This document shows positions 48,478-58,260 of a stretch of 64,000 nucleotides of DNA, piece after piece. This DNA is from Phoronis australis. Its lineage: Eukaryota; Phoronida; Phoronidae. The stretch is from assembly GCA_002633005.1 (NCBI GenBank), contig NMRA01000562.1, positions 177,386 through 241,385 of the forward strand. The letters are read 5' to 3'. The position numbers and the translations under genes were made by a program. The notes beneath the pieces are model-generated. The model had not been told where the DNA came from and searched no databases. It worked only from the letters and a program-made list of their open reading frames with translations. The first letter of the stretch is position 1. Every line of letters begins with the position of its first letter.

Positions 48478-49751
48478 TTAAGTTTATTGCAATATTAAAT
48501 ACCTGTGTTGGTGAATCGTTCGTGTTCATTCATAGTTAACTTTAAAATCGACATCTCGCCTGTTTATGGTGAAAAAACGATTTCCCAATTCCACTCAACC
48601 GCGTGTTTACCACTTATCCAAGGTCAAAGGTAACTGAGCTGTCTCTCAAATAGAATCTGCTGCCAGTCATAGAGCAATCCCGTATGGAACCACAATCCTA
48701 CCATTGAGCGAGTCGCCATGATATTGAGTCAACAAGGTGCACACTACATTGAAAGATGCCGCAGAAAACAAGACTAAACGTAGTTTTGATCCTGCGACTG
48801 CGTGCATGCGACCGTTGAGAAGGATTGCACAGAGTCCGAGTCGCCTCAGTTACGGCGACGATCTGTGACTTTTTGTTCACGAACACAGCAAGTGGTGAAA
48901 AAGACTAATCATCACCAAAAAGGAATCAATTTCATACGTAAATTAATATTTTACTGTTTTATCTCGTGCTCACGGCGCGCTTAACCACCGACTAGATTTC
49001 TGTTATCCATTTCGTAGTTGGGTTATTGATATTAGTCTCCCCTGGCGGCGCACGGCGTTCATCACAATGAACTGGTGACCTACGTGCTATTCAAATCGCC
49101 TTTGTCCTAGTTTTGCTCGAGGCATAACTCGACTTACAAAATTTAAACGTTTTAGCCATAGCTAAGTTAAATACGCACGGCAAATATAGCGGATACTGCA
49201 AGTGAATGTTAAAAAAACGAAAGTGGTTAAGGCAAGTATAGGTTATATTGACCAAAAACAAGTTTTCACCGAATAATTAAGCGAAAACCGTCACGAGGTT
49301 TTCCGCTTTTTCTCGTCCTTGGTAAACTGATTTAATCTGAACGTAGGAACACGAGTTCTCGAAAACAGCGGTGTGGATTTCGCTAGAACTTTCCAATTTT
49401 AATATTCATTTGTCAAACTCAAAAACGCTCCTTAGGATTTTTTAAAATCCTAGTTTTTTAAACTATGCCTTAGAAGAACGCTGTTTTTTCAAAAAAGTAT
49501 TTTATGTTTTGCGATTTGATTTGGCGTAAGCAATAATTCCAAACATCGTTTTAGAGAAATATCAACAAGTTTCCATTTAAAGAAGGTTTCATTAAAACCG
49601 ACTGAATGATATTTATGCTATGAACGTGCATTTGACAAAAATGACATAAATGGGAGGTCACGTTATAATAACCAAGTCACGTAAATAAATACATATATAT
49701 ACATAGATTATTACATGGCGAAGTCGTTATCCCCCGTTATCTGAAGCCCGA

Positions 49752-49817
49752 GTGGATTTTGGAGAATTATCGCCCGAGGGGCGTCAGCCCCGAGGGTGAT
49801 AATCCTATAAAATCCAC
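49752..49817. repeat. 66-bp imperfect hairpin
   Basis: GTGGATTTTGGAGAATTATC pairs with GATAATCCTATAAAATCCAC around a core GAGGGGC-GTCA-GCCCCGA. It has the form of a tiny foldback element inside the stretch specific to this copy of the dispersed repeat. The core words CCCGAGGGGCG and GCCCCGAGGGTGATAA look familiar from other marine genomes. Confidence 0.7.
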
Positions 49818-50364
49818 ATACTGATCGAGAAACATTGCAATGAATCGATCTACCTACCTTTCTCGACTCGCCTGGGCCTTGTAACTACTTTCTACGTCAG
49901 AGGCCCGGGGTCGGAGGTCGTGACCTTTTATGAAAAGCCGAGATATTTTTGTCAAATAACACTTTTACTCAAAACCATTTGAAGAATTAAACCAATTAAA
50001 AATAAAGAGAATCTATAAATTAAGGTTTAGTAACTATTATAGCTTACTACACATTTTATCACGCTAAGCTTAAACCGGGAAAATATCGTCTGCTAAAGTA
50101 GGTTACCACTAGTAACTGAGTATAATGCTCGAGTCAAACGATCCCGACGACACGATACCCGCATTCAAATTGGAGATTGGTGATTTACAAGTGAGAGAAT
50201 ACGAGAGAAAATCTTCACTGAATTAAAATATTGTTTTTATGGTAATTATGCGTCTTATTTTTCGTAGCATATAAATGTCTTAGAGGTACAATGCCCTTTG
50301 ATGAACATGCGGTTGTTGCGCTTGCTCATTTAAGTTTTCTATTTCCACGATCGATGACGTCAGC

Positions 50365-50445
50365 CGCTGAGTTTTATAGTGGTAAAGTCGGCGACTCGAA
50401 ACTCTTGAGGCCCGGGTTCGAAACAGGCCTCGGTTTCCCGCCACA
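50365..50445 (+). repeat. tRNA-like SINE head (weak)
   Basis: Contains TATAGTGGTAAAGTCGGCGACTCG, recalling a degraded box A region with the D loop, then GAGGCCCGGGTTCGAAACAGG with a good box B (GGTTCGAAAC). No acceptor pairing was established. Probably a decayed tRNA-derived SINE rather than a tRNA gene. Confidence 0.35.
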
Positions 50446-50447
50446 AT

Positions 50448-50469
50448 GTTATCTCACTAGTGAGATAAC
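50448..50469. repeat. Perfect 22-bp palindrome
   Basis: GTTATCTCACT followed directly by its exact reverse complement. It sits just after the box B-bearing stretch and could be the inner end of an inverted-repeat element or a cruciform-forming site. Confidence 0.95.
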
Positions 50470-50640
50470 TAAATGGGTTATTACACGGTTATATTTGCCA
50501 TTCGACGCTAATATTGTGGTATAAGGTGTATTTTCATGATGCCTGATCTTCCTTCTTTCAGAAAATATGTACTTTCACTGGTTGACACAGTCTGGTTTTT
50601 TGGTAGTTGGTTTTGAGTGAACGTTAGTCAATAAGGTCCT

Positions 50641-52142
50641 AAATGTACATAAATCTTAACCTTGCAATATGGCGTATAACGGTATGTCAATAGAATACAT
50701 TAAAATAGTTGCAAATTACGGGACACCTTCAGTTAACAATTACTCGTAGTAACGTATCGGTTTCTCATTTTACCTGAATGTGCTGATAAATTACTTCGGT
50801 CGTACACAGCGAGGTGATTCCTTTGATTAGAATCTCAATACATACATCGTAATAGCCAATTAATCAATTACTTTGTCACTGAAGACGCCGTAATAACATT
50901 ACTACGCCAGCCCATTGACAGTGGCCGACAGTACAGGATATTAAGAGCTACTGGTCCCATTATGTTGAAAAAACCGCATACAAATTTCCTTCTGTCAACC
51001 TCTGGTCAACAAAACACGCAATACGTCTTCAGTCTAATAATTCTACCAAACCCGGGAGCCAACGACAATAATAAATCAGAAAGACATAACGCATTTTGTT
51101 GTTTTATAGCTCTGGTCAAGCTTTTAACTTCAAGAAATCTATCCTGGCCCATAATAATTCCAAAATGCGTTTCATTTTAACTGTCTTTAAATTACTTAAT
51201 AGCAACAACTCTAAAAAACGCGTTTCACTTTGATTGGTAAACTGCATTTCTTTTCATAAAAACTGAGATGCTCATATTTTGAACAACTGCTCGTGAGAAA
51301 AGAATGATCACTAAAAGTTGCTCGTGGGAGAAACTATGTACTTGACGGTAAAACAACGATGCGTCGGTTACATGCACATCTACAGCTCGTGAGAAAAGAA
51401 CTACTGAAGCTGAGAAAAGGTCACTGATATATGTGACGAGACTGACCGTACTGGGCCATGAAAGCGAGGAGGATTATTTACTCTAAAAGGGATGTCAATT
51501 TCACGATTCCTGTTCTAAGAACGCATAATGAATCCTAACACTTGCCTTACTGAGTCCTCGCAATTCCAGCGGCTAAACATCAGAATGAGTCAGACATGGA
51601 ACGACACAAATTCTTACCTATGTTTATGACAGATCTAACCACCACACGCGCGAGTGCTGTTAATGTCATGCGTATCATTAATTACAGCGTGACAGATCAA
51701 TTATTTCTTTATATACACTATTTTCTTTGCGCTATTGAAAACGTGTTATAATCAATTTAATGTACAATACACGCATAATACCAGAGCACTGGTGCGTCCC
51801 GCGCGTCTACACGACAATCACTACACTGGTTAGGGATGCCATCTCCAACTACTCAATGCCGCGCAGTGGTAAGAAAAACCGGTACAGTGCGTAGGGCTCG
51901 TTCAAGTACAATCGTCACCATGATTTCAATTTCCGGTTTGAGCAATATTCCATAGTAAATGATATACCGTTTGGTAACATGGGTGTATATTCTTTAAACA
52001 GAGAACAGGCCAAACAGAAGCAAAGATCAGCCAACAAGGGCAATAAAATGAAATCATTCCTAGAAAACAGTCGCACAGACATCTTGGTATAATAAACTCT
52101 CATTCACACCTCACGTTCGGGAGCTCGTACAAAAACTCAGAA
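50641..52142. other. No supported gene
   Basis: Frames up to 72 codons without motifs. The bases just before 52143 may hold the upstream part of the LINE fragment in another frame. Confidence 0.4.
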
Positions 52143-52590
52143 ACCCACTTAAGCTTGTCTCTCTTTACACATTTAGAAGTTCTGTTCAAATACTTTATAC
52201 TTCCACACATCGATTATTGTGATATTATATATCAGTCTGCCAACACTGGTGCACTCCAGCATTTGGAGAAATTACAGTATCAAGCCGCCTTACTCATAGC
52301 TGGAGCTTACAGGGGATCCAATAGTGTTAAGGTTTTGAATAGTCTCAAGTGGCCCAAACTGTCTACTCGACGCAATCTTCACATGACCACATTTACTTTC
52401 AAGGTAATAAACAATGTCAGCAACGCATCTGTCAAAAAATATTTAATTTATATGATTTTTTTTATTTGAACAGAGGCCCAACTAAAACAAACTTAGGTGT
52501 GGACTTCTTCCGAATTTTCAAAAGTTCCACCACTATTTTTGAAACACGATTCCGCACTTTCAAGTACTTGGGATCATGTCCCATATAACA
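52143..52590 (+). pseudogene. LINE remnant (post-RT connection region)
   Basis: The frame at 52155-52469 has FKYFILPHIDYCDIIYQSA, LQHLEKLQYQAALLIAGAYRG and LNSLKWPKLSTRRNLHM..F.FKVINN. These match the common LINE pattern LY..LVLPH.DYC...W followed by L.K.QN.AARLI.G and L.WL.L..RR. After a frame change at about 52440, NRGPTKTNLGVDFFRIF may continue the protein. There is no intact start and no catalytic region. The style is that of jockey/CR1-type elements and differs from the LINE at 29820. Confidence 0.75.
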
Positions 52591-53554
52591 GCAAGATTAT
52601 GTGCAAATCTGTTTCGTACATTGTAGATATTGTATTTTCGTCCTTTCAATACACTCATTCTCATTACAACTTGTTGCTATTAGACATACATGTATAGGGT
52701 GGTATTTCATTCTGCGTAAATTGTTTGAATACCGAATGTATACAATTGTACTTGTATGGTCTCGAATTCGAATGAAGAGGGGAGATCTCAATGACGCTGG
52801 GACCTCACTAAGACCTGATTAGAAAATCAGGAGATTACGCGAGATATAGCCATGTGTTTTAAATGAGAGCACGGGATTTTAAAACATTTAGATAAAAACG
52901 GCATTCGCCACCGTGTTTTGCTTCAGGTTGCGTGTATTTTTTTCGCAGAAAATGTTTCAACAGTTTTGTTTTTATGTTAGATGCTCTTAAAGGAGAATGC
53001 CAGCCAAAGAAACAACCTATTTTGTGTCAATTTAGATCGAGTAGTTCCACTCGATAACAGCAAGTTCATTTGTTTTACCTTACACTTGACGGCAGAAGGA
53101 GGTGTTGAAATTAACCAATGACGTAATAGGTTCGAACGCAGTCTGTTCAGCCGTTCACAACACGTTTACTGGTGTCAACTTATCGCTTGAATACATCGTT
53201 TTACACCAATGAATCATCAAAGTTCTATGTAAAACCCTTACAAATATATCGAGTTCTTGAACAAACCTGTTAATTGTTTTAATTCACTGTTACGGATTTA
53301 TAGTTATTTGAACGTACCGTAGCCTACAGAGTTCGGTAGAAAAACCGAGTTATTGTTTCACAACAGCTTTCTGTCAGCGAACACTGAATTAGCATGCCCT
53401 CACACGGCATCGGTGCCCGGTCAATTACCTTTATTGCATCTAAAGCCGGTAACTCAGTGGATTATTCATTGCTGGCTTCTCAAAACATTCGCACTCACCA
53501 ATACTCCAAAGGCATTACAAATAATGTCTAATGAGACGGACTTTGTTTCACTTT

Positions 53555-53562
53555 TATATAAG
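53555..53562 (+). promoter_or_regulatory. TATA box of the TTAA element's gene
   Basis: TATATAAG lies 60 bp before the ATG at 53622. The same TATATAAGCATTGGTTA context is kept, inverted, in copy 1 (47436-47454). It is therefore an original part of the element and its likely core promoter. Confidence 0.6.
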
Positions 53563-53621
53563 CATTGGTTAGGGTGAGAATAATTCATTTTGAAACAGAG
53601 CGCAGAATAATAAACGACAAC

Positions 53622-53810
53622 ATGGCAACTCTCAATCCCGACTTAGACGAGAGCTCATCTGACGAAGACTTCATAGGTGGATCGTTAGGTTTCACAGGCT
53701 ATAAGTTCGAACCAGAGTACACTGATTAAGAAATACTAGAGAGGCGCCGTGAACATGCACAGGCAACGGAACCTATGGATAATTCTTTGGTAAGCCGGCA
53801 TTCGTCAGAG
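53622..53810 (+). pseudogene. N-terminal remnant of the P2X7-C-like element protein
   Basis: ATG 53622 opens a 35-codon frame with an acidic start (DLDESSSDEDF) and GFTGYKFEPEYTD, then a TAA stop at about 53727. The frame past the stop continues EILERRREHAQATEPMDNS, so the stop is a later mutation. The Y.FEPEY motif is the usual N-terminal signature of element proteins bearing the P2X7 C-terminal domain. The cysteine-rich part that should follow is deleted. This copy is complementary in decay to copy 1, which lost the start but kept the cysteine region. Confidence 0.65.
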
Positions 53811-54188
53811 AAATCACTCTCGACGAAATGCTGGCCACAGACAAGGAGATGTTTCACGTACTCAAACTTGCTATTAACAGCACCTTTTCATTCTTCAATA
53901 CTGCGAGCCACTTCCTAAGCAATTCGGGCTCTCGAGGAAGTCGAAAAAACGATATACCCGGTTTCCTCGCAGCTTCGTAGTTCGCACAAGCGGGAACGAT
54001 GCACCGCAACATAGCGAAATTCACTCTGCAGATGAGCCACTGACGTCGCTGCGTCGTTTTTCACCTTCCTCTCAGGTTAACGCGACACCTCTCGGCAAGG
54101 TAAGGACGACCGTAAGCGAGGCGATGTGGATACAGATTGATTAAGACGGTAAAAAAGACTAATTAAATCGCGTGGCATTCTCTTTTAA

Positions 54189-55969
54189 GTAAAACATTAC
54201 CCAAAAGGTCAATCTTGTAAAGGATAACATATTTTGAAATAGGTATATACTTATTTCATTTCTGTAAACATCCAGTTGCTTCAAATGTCAATTTTTGAGA
54301 GCATCGACTGTAATTAGACTGCTCGATACTATACAAACTAATTATAGTATTTACATGCCATGTTAAATATATTTCACAATCCGAAATTCCGAAAGCTGGT
54401 TATAATAGCACGCGCAATATTAGCTTTGGTACAAAGCTGTATGTATTTTGACGATAGTGTTCATACATGTACAGCTAGCTGGCTGGCTAGCGCAATATGT
54501 ATGATTGTCTGGGCCAGATTAAACTTTCGAGACACATCGTTTAAACCGATTTCATTATTCGTACATTCTAGGTATGGTGCAGACCACGGCTAACAATTTC
54601 TCATAAAAAGGACTTGCTATAGATGCCCTTTAAGTGTTTAAAATGACTAATGATAAGTGAACAGATCAGAGTCGAGTGTTTTTCACGAAAATGAAATTTT
54701 AACGTAAAACACTCACAAGACCGACGTTATTTTGAGGTGTCAAAATTATTATATGTATGTGGAGAGAAAATATTCTGATTGGATTGATTAATTTTGTGCA
54801 TTTTCAACGAGTTCGAAACATTGGAATTTGAAGGTAATAACATATGCCAAGTATAAGTAATAATTATTAGTTTTCATAGACGCCATATTCAGTTACATCA
54901 CGTGACATAGATTTATAGGTCACGTGATGTGACTAACGTCGTGTATGAGGACTAATGATTTGTACTACATACGATATTAACTCAACGATTTAGAACAACA
55001 TAAATGTATGGATCTATGTCAAGATTTTTCTGTGCAATTTCGTCGGCAATTTTGAGTGATACATCAGAGACCGAATTGGTATGAAGATATAGTGTTGCTA
55101 AACTAAGAAAATTTTACATCAGGACAAATTGCAGTCACCATCCATGTGGAGGACATTCAAGAAGCTATACATTGTTTAGCCTATTAAAATAGTATTGGAA
55201 AATCCCGGGATGTATAAAGTTACATCAGTATCGTAGCCTAACATTCAAACATTCGGACATCAAGCATTCCCAAAACCGGAAGTTGGCGTCACAATGATTC
55301 GTCGCAAAACCATGTAGTGCCCGCCACCGTAACTAAATAGTAAACTCTTCGTTTGTATTGCTTGTAACACTTGTATTGCATGTGAAAGTGTTGTGGATAT
55401 TTTTAGGGACTACTCAACGATGTTTTTGACGTTTTTGTTGGAATCAATTTGGGTCATTAGTAATCGGCGCATTTACATCTTGGAGCCAACGTGGAGAAAT
55501 CGAAATGTAGGCGTGTCCATTCGTCGTCCAAGAGCGGAATAATTGTTCTCCGCCGACACATAATTAAATTAAGCCTGTTAAAATTCATATTCGACTAAAT
55601 AAACCCCAGATTTTTTTCCATTTTCACGAGAAATGGACAACAAAACCTCAGCCTTTTCAATCACATACCCATAGCTGCTCGAGCCCCTTATGGTATATTA
55701 TAATTCAGGACAACGCAGCACGAAATTGAAGAATGAAGGGCCAGCTATAGCCTGAGGGAATACCAAGAGCTTATATTTGCAAATCTAGCTACAGTACGAC
55801 AGCCGCACGTTTGCCGCTGAACAATGGGCCATCGTCATGCACGCCAACTACATGTACACGTAGGGCTCCACTAAAGGAAAAATACAGTGCGACAACAGTG
55901 TACATATACTAGTACACTGACGGATTTGGGTATAACATGTTTCAAGGGTATGAAGCGCCAAAAGCTTAT
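54189..55969. other. No supported gene; one strong inverted repeat
   Basis: Short frames only. A perfect 12-bp inverted repeat (ACATCACGTGAC at 54895-54906, GTCACGTGATGT at 54919-54930) places two CACGTG E-boxes symmetrically around a 12-bp spacer. Confidence 0.45.
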
Positions 55970-56440
55970 CAAGTGATTACTTTTCTGCGTGTTTTAAGGA
56001 CCTTCTTCAACGCGCATGTTTGCTAAATCAACGCATAGTAAGTTATTCCACGCTCTGAGATGGTTCCTATATGAATACTTTTGTGTTCTCATTCAACACG
56101 CATAATTGGTTATTCAACGCGTACTACTGCTCATTCAACGCGTACTGTTAATCAGACTTTATTCATGCGTGCAAGGACAGTATCAAAGATCATGCTCCAC
56201 CAAGGCCATGTTTATTCTGTGGTGACTCCTCGCGGTGGTATGCACCGACAGTAAATTTGTCTTTAACTGGCCATAACGAATGACAAATTCTGCTCGTTGA
56301 ATACTCAATTTAAATGGTTGAATAAGCAACAGCGCGAGTTGAATGAGAGCAGAAAGAACCATTTCAATGCGTTGAATACATGTATATGTTGGTTAAGCAA
56401 TGCTACGCGCTCATCAAGAAGAGTCCAAAGCGCAGAATGG
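55970..56440. mobile_element. Foldback element built of ATTCAACGCG words
   Basis: The left arm (about 55984-56155) and the inverse of the right arm (about 56290-56437) align in order: TCTGCG, GGAC.CTTCTT, GCTAAATCAAC or GCTTAACCAAC, GA.ATGGTTC.T, TCTCATTCAAC.CGC, TTATTCAAC. ATTCAACGCG or a close variant occurs about ten times. The central 130 bp is not repeated. No coding capacity. Confidence 0.6.
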
Positions 56441-56765
56441 TACGTAGTGGTTTGAAAACACTTTGTTTCAGTCGTGTTGGCGGGACTCCAACTGACCTGC
56501 ACTACGTAATCAGAGTTAATTTGAAGAAATTCGTTTCCACCTCGACAGAAATAATTATACAATTACAGACCTGATTGTCATATACATCACACTGAGTCCA
56601 CTGCGACATAGGAAATTTTCGAAGTGGGGAACAGGTGTGTTCTCCGTATGATCTACATTGATTGAATTGATTTCTGCCGCCTTTAATTGCAATGAAAACG
56701 CTTATTTCGCAAAATTAGTCGATGCTAATGAACACTATATAACTTATGACCATCAAATGAGTGCT
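56441..56765. other. No supported gene
   Basis: Spacer between the foldback element and the hAT-like element; short frames only. Confidence 0.4.
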
Positions 56766-56770
56766 ACATT

Positions 56771-56930
56771 CAGGGGCGGATCCATGATTTTGAGTTAAGG
56801 AGGGCCAGGGCAGAGTATTACCCAAGATTTTGCCTGTCAGGCATTCGCACTCCCGAACTGCCAAATGGAATCTGGGAGAATTTTAGGGAGGGAGCAATGA
56901 CCCCCTTGGCCCCCTCTTAATCCGCCACTG
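56771..56930. mobile_element. Short hAT-like element, GGCGGATCC family, copy 4
   Basis: 160 bp from CAGGGGCGGATCCATG to TTAATCCGCCACTG, with a perfect 5-bp duplication ACATT at 56766-56770 and 56931-56935. It is the best preserved member of its family in the window and fixes the ends and target size for it. Confidence 0.9.
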
Positions 56931-56933
56931 ACA

Positions 56934-57477
56934 TTTATACCAAGCTAGAAAGGACGACGTGTAATCAGAAGGCATATGAACCACTTATAACGAGTGTTCA
57001 CGAACATTTCACCCTTACTATTTGGCTTACACCCAGATGCTCGGCTTTTTATCCCGAAGTCTCGCTTTTTATCCCGAAGTCTCGCTTTTTATCCCGAAGT
57101 CTCGCTTTTTATCCCGAAGTCTCGCTTTTCTATCCAGTTGTTGTTTCGTTTTTTCGTTCTTTTTTTCGTTCTTGGTTGTTGACCGTGACATCTATGCAAT
57201 TGCAGATCTTCAAAATAACACTGTTTCTTTTTATGAATGTTACTTTGCAGAGTTCACTTTCTTTAGTAACATAACAATCGTAAAAATGTGTTTCAATGTC
57301 TCTTGTTTACGGTCACGTACACTACATGTATCACGATCACTAACTTTTAGTTAATGAAGAAAAGAGTTTATTTCTAAGCTTTTATGGAAAATCCTACACT
57401 GCAACCAATGTGATGAGCTATTCACAGTACGTTTCAAAGCTACGTGATAGATGTTTGCCTATTTTTTATCTATCGGA
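56934..57477 (+). repeat. 0.5-kb direct duplication, copy 1
   Basis: Begins TTTATACCAAGCTAGAAAGG and stops at an isolated N (57478), exactly where copy 2 restarts. It contains four full units of a 20-bp minisatellite. Confidence 0.95.
57041..57120. repeat. 20-bp minisatellite, four units
   Basis: Four units of the type CTCGCTTTTTATCCCGAAGT plus a partial fifth. Copy 2 has only two full units (57867-57906). Repeat-number differences of this kind are usual between alleles. Confidence 0.95.
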
Positions 57478-57549
57478 NTTTATACCAAGCTAGAAAGGAC
57501 GACGTGTAATCAGAAGGCATATGAACCACTTATAACGAGTGTTCACGAA

Positions 57550-57830
57550 GGCGTACATTTCACACACGCGCGCGAGTGATGTGGCAATCAGGTGGCGTGC
57601 AGACCAGACTTAAAATGTTTGTAATTATACTATTGCAACTTCCCACGCAACATAACCATATTTTCCCGTTCAACAAAAAGAAATTAAGGGACGTTTCTTG
57701 GGTTTTTGCTGCACCCGCAATTTCCCGTTCAACCATAAAAAACAACAAAAAACGCTGTCGGGCGTTTTTGGGTGTTACATCCACCGTTCGACAAAAATGT
57801 TGTCGGTACGTCTTTGTGTGTTGCAGTGAA
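57550..57830. mobile_element. Insertion specific to copy 2, sharing SINE body sequence
   Basis: 281 bp absent from copy 1 and bounded by GAA on both sides. It contains GTGATGTGGC, then CAGGTGGCGTG and GACCAGACTTAAA, as in the SINE at 1421, and two internal TTCCCGTTCAAC words. The tRNA-like head is missing. Confidence 0.7.
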
Positions 57831-57866
57831 CATTTCACCCTTACTATTTGGCTTACACCCAGATGC

Positions 57867-57906
57867 TCCGCTTTTTATCCCGAAGTCTCGCTTTTTATCC
57901 CGAAGT
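57867..57906. repeat. 20-bp minisatellite, two units
   Basis: Two full units of the repeat also seen at 57041, in the second copy of the duplication. Confidence 0.93.
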
Positions 57907-58260
57907 CTCGCTTTTCTATCCAGTTGTTTCGTTTTTTCGTTCTTTTTTTCGTTCTTGGTTGTTGACCGTGACATCTATGCAATTACAAATCTTCAAAATA
58001 ACATTGTTTCTTTTTATGAATGTTACTTTGCAGAGTTCACTTTCTTTAGTAACATAACAATCGTAAAAATGTGTTTCAATGTCTCTTGTTTACGGTCACG
58101 TACACTACATGTATCACGATCACTAACTTTTAGTTAATGAAGAAAAGAGTTTATTTCTAAGCTTTTATGGAAAATCCTACACTGCAACCAATGTGATGAG
58201 CTATTCACAGTACGTTTCAAAGCTACGTGATAGATGTTTGCCTATTTTTTATCTATCGGA

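Larger units (their letters stand above)
48520..50640 (+). repeat. Dispersed repeat, copy 1 (interrupted)
   Basis: 48580-49620 and 50540-50640 align with 61840-62890 and 62980-63080. Shared words include AACCGCGTGTTTAC.ACTTATCC, CACAGCAAGT.GTGAAAA, CCATTTCGTAGTTGG, ATAGGTTATATTGACCAAAA and CTTTCAGAAAATAT. The stretch about 49640-50520 is present only here and is probably a later insertion. Divergence is substantial and no coding frame is shared. Outer limits are approximate. Confidence 0.7.
52991..54184 (+). mobile_element. TTAA-flanked element with P2X7-C-like gene, copy 2 (1.19 kb)
   Basis: TTAA at 52987-52990 and 54185-54188. Ends are AGGAGAATGCCAGCC and GGCATTCTCTT. It is inverted relative to copy 1 at 46508. 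Matching parts include CGATAACAGCAAGT near one end, and GAACGTACCGTAGCC, the promoter, CTCGAG-type words and ACGTCGCTGCGTCGTTTTTCACC towards the other. It lacks the cysteine-rich coding part kept in copy 1. Confidence 0.82.
57479..58260 (+). repeat. 0.5-kb direct duplication, copy 2
   Basis: It matches copy 1 nearly base for base through TATCTATCGGA, apart from a 281-bp insertion (57550-57830), two fewer minisatellite units and a few substitutions or small indels. It continues into sequence that copy 1 lacks because copy 1 ends at the N. Confidence 0.95.

Noticed and set aside
57041-57120. Repetitive protein (FYPEVSLFIPKSR... repeats)
   Set aside because: The repeat period of 20 bp is not a multiple of three, so the peptide cycles through frames; the tract is a minisatellite in non-coding DNA.
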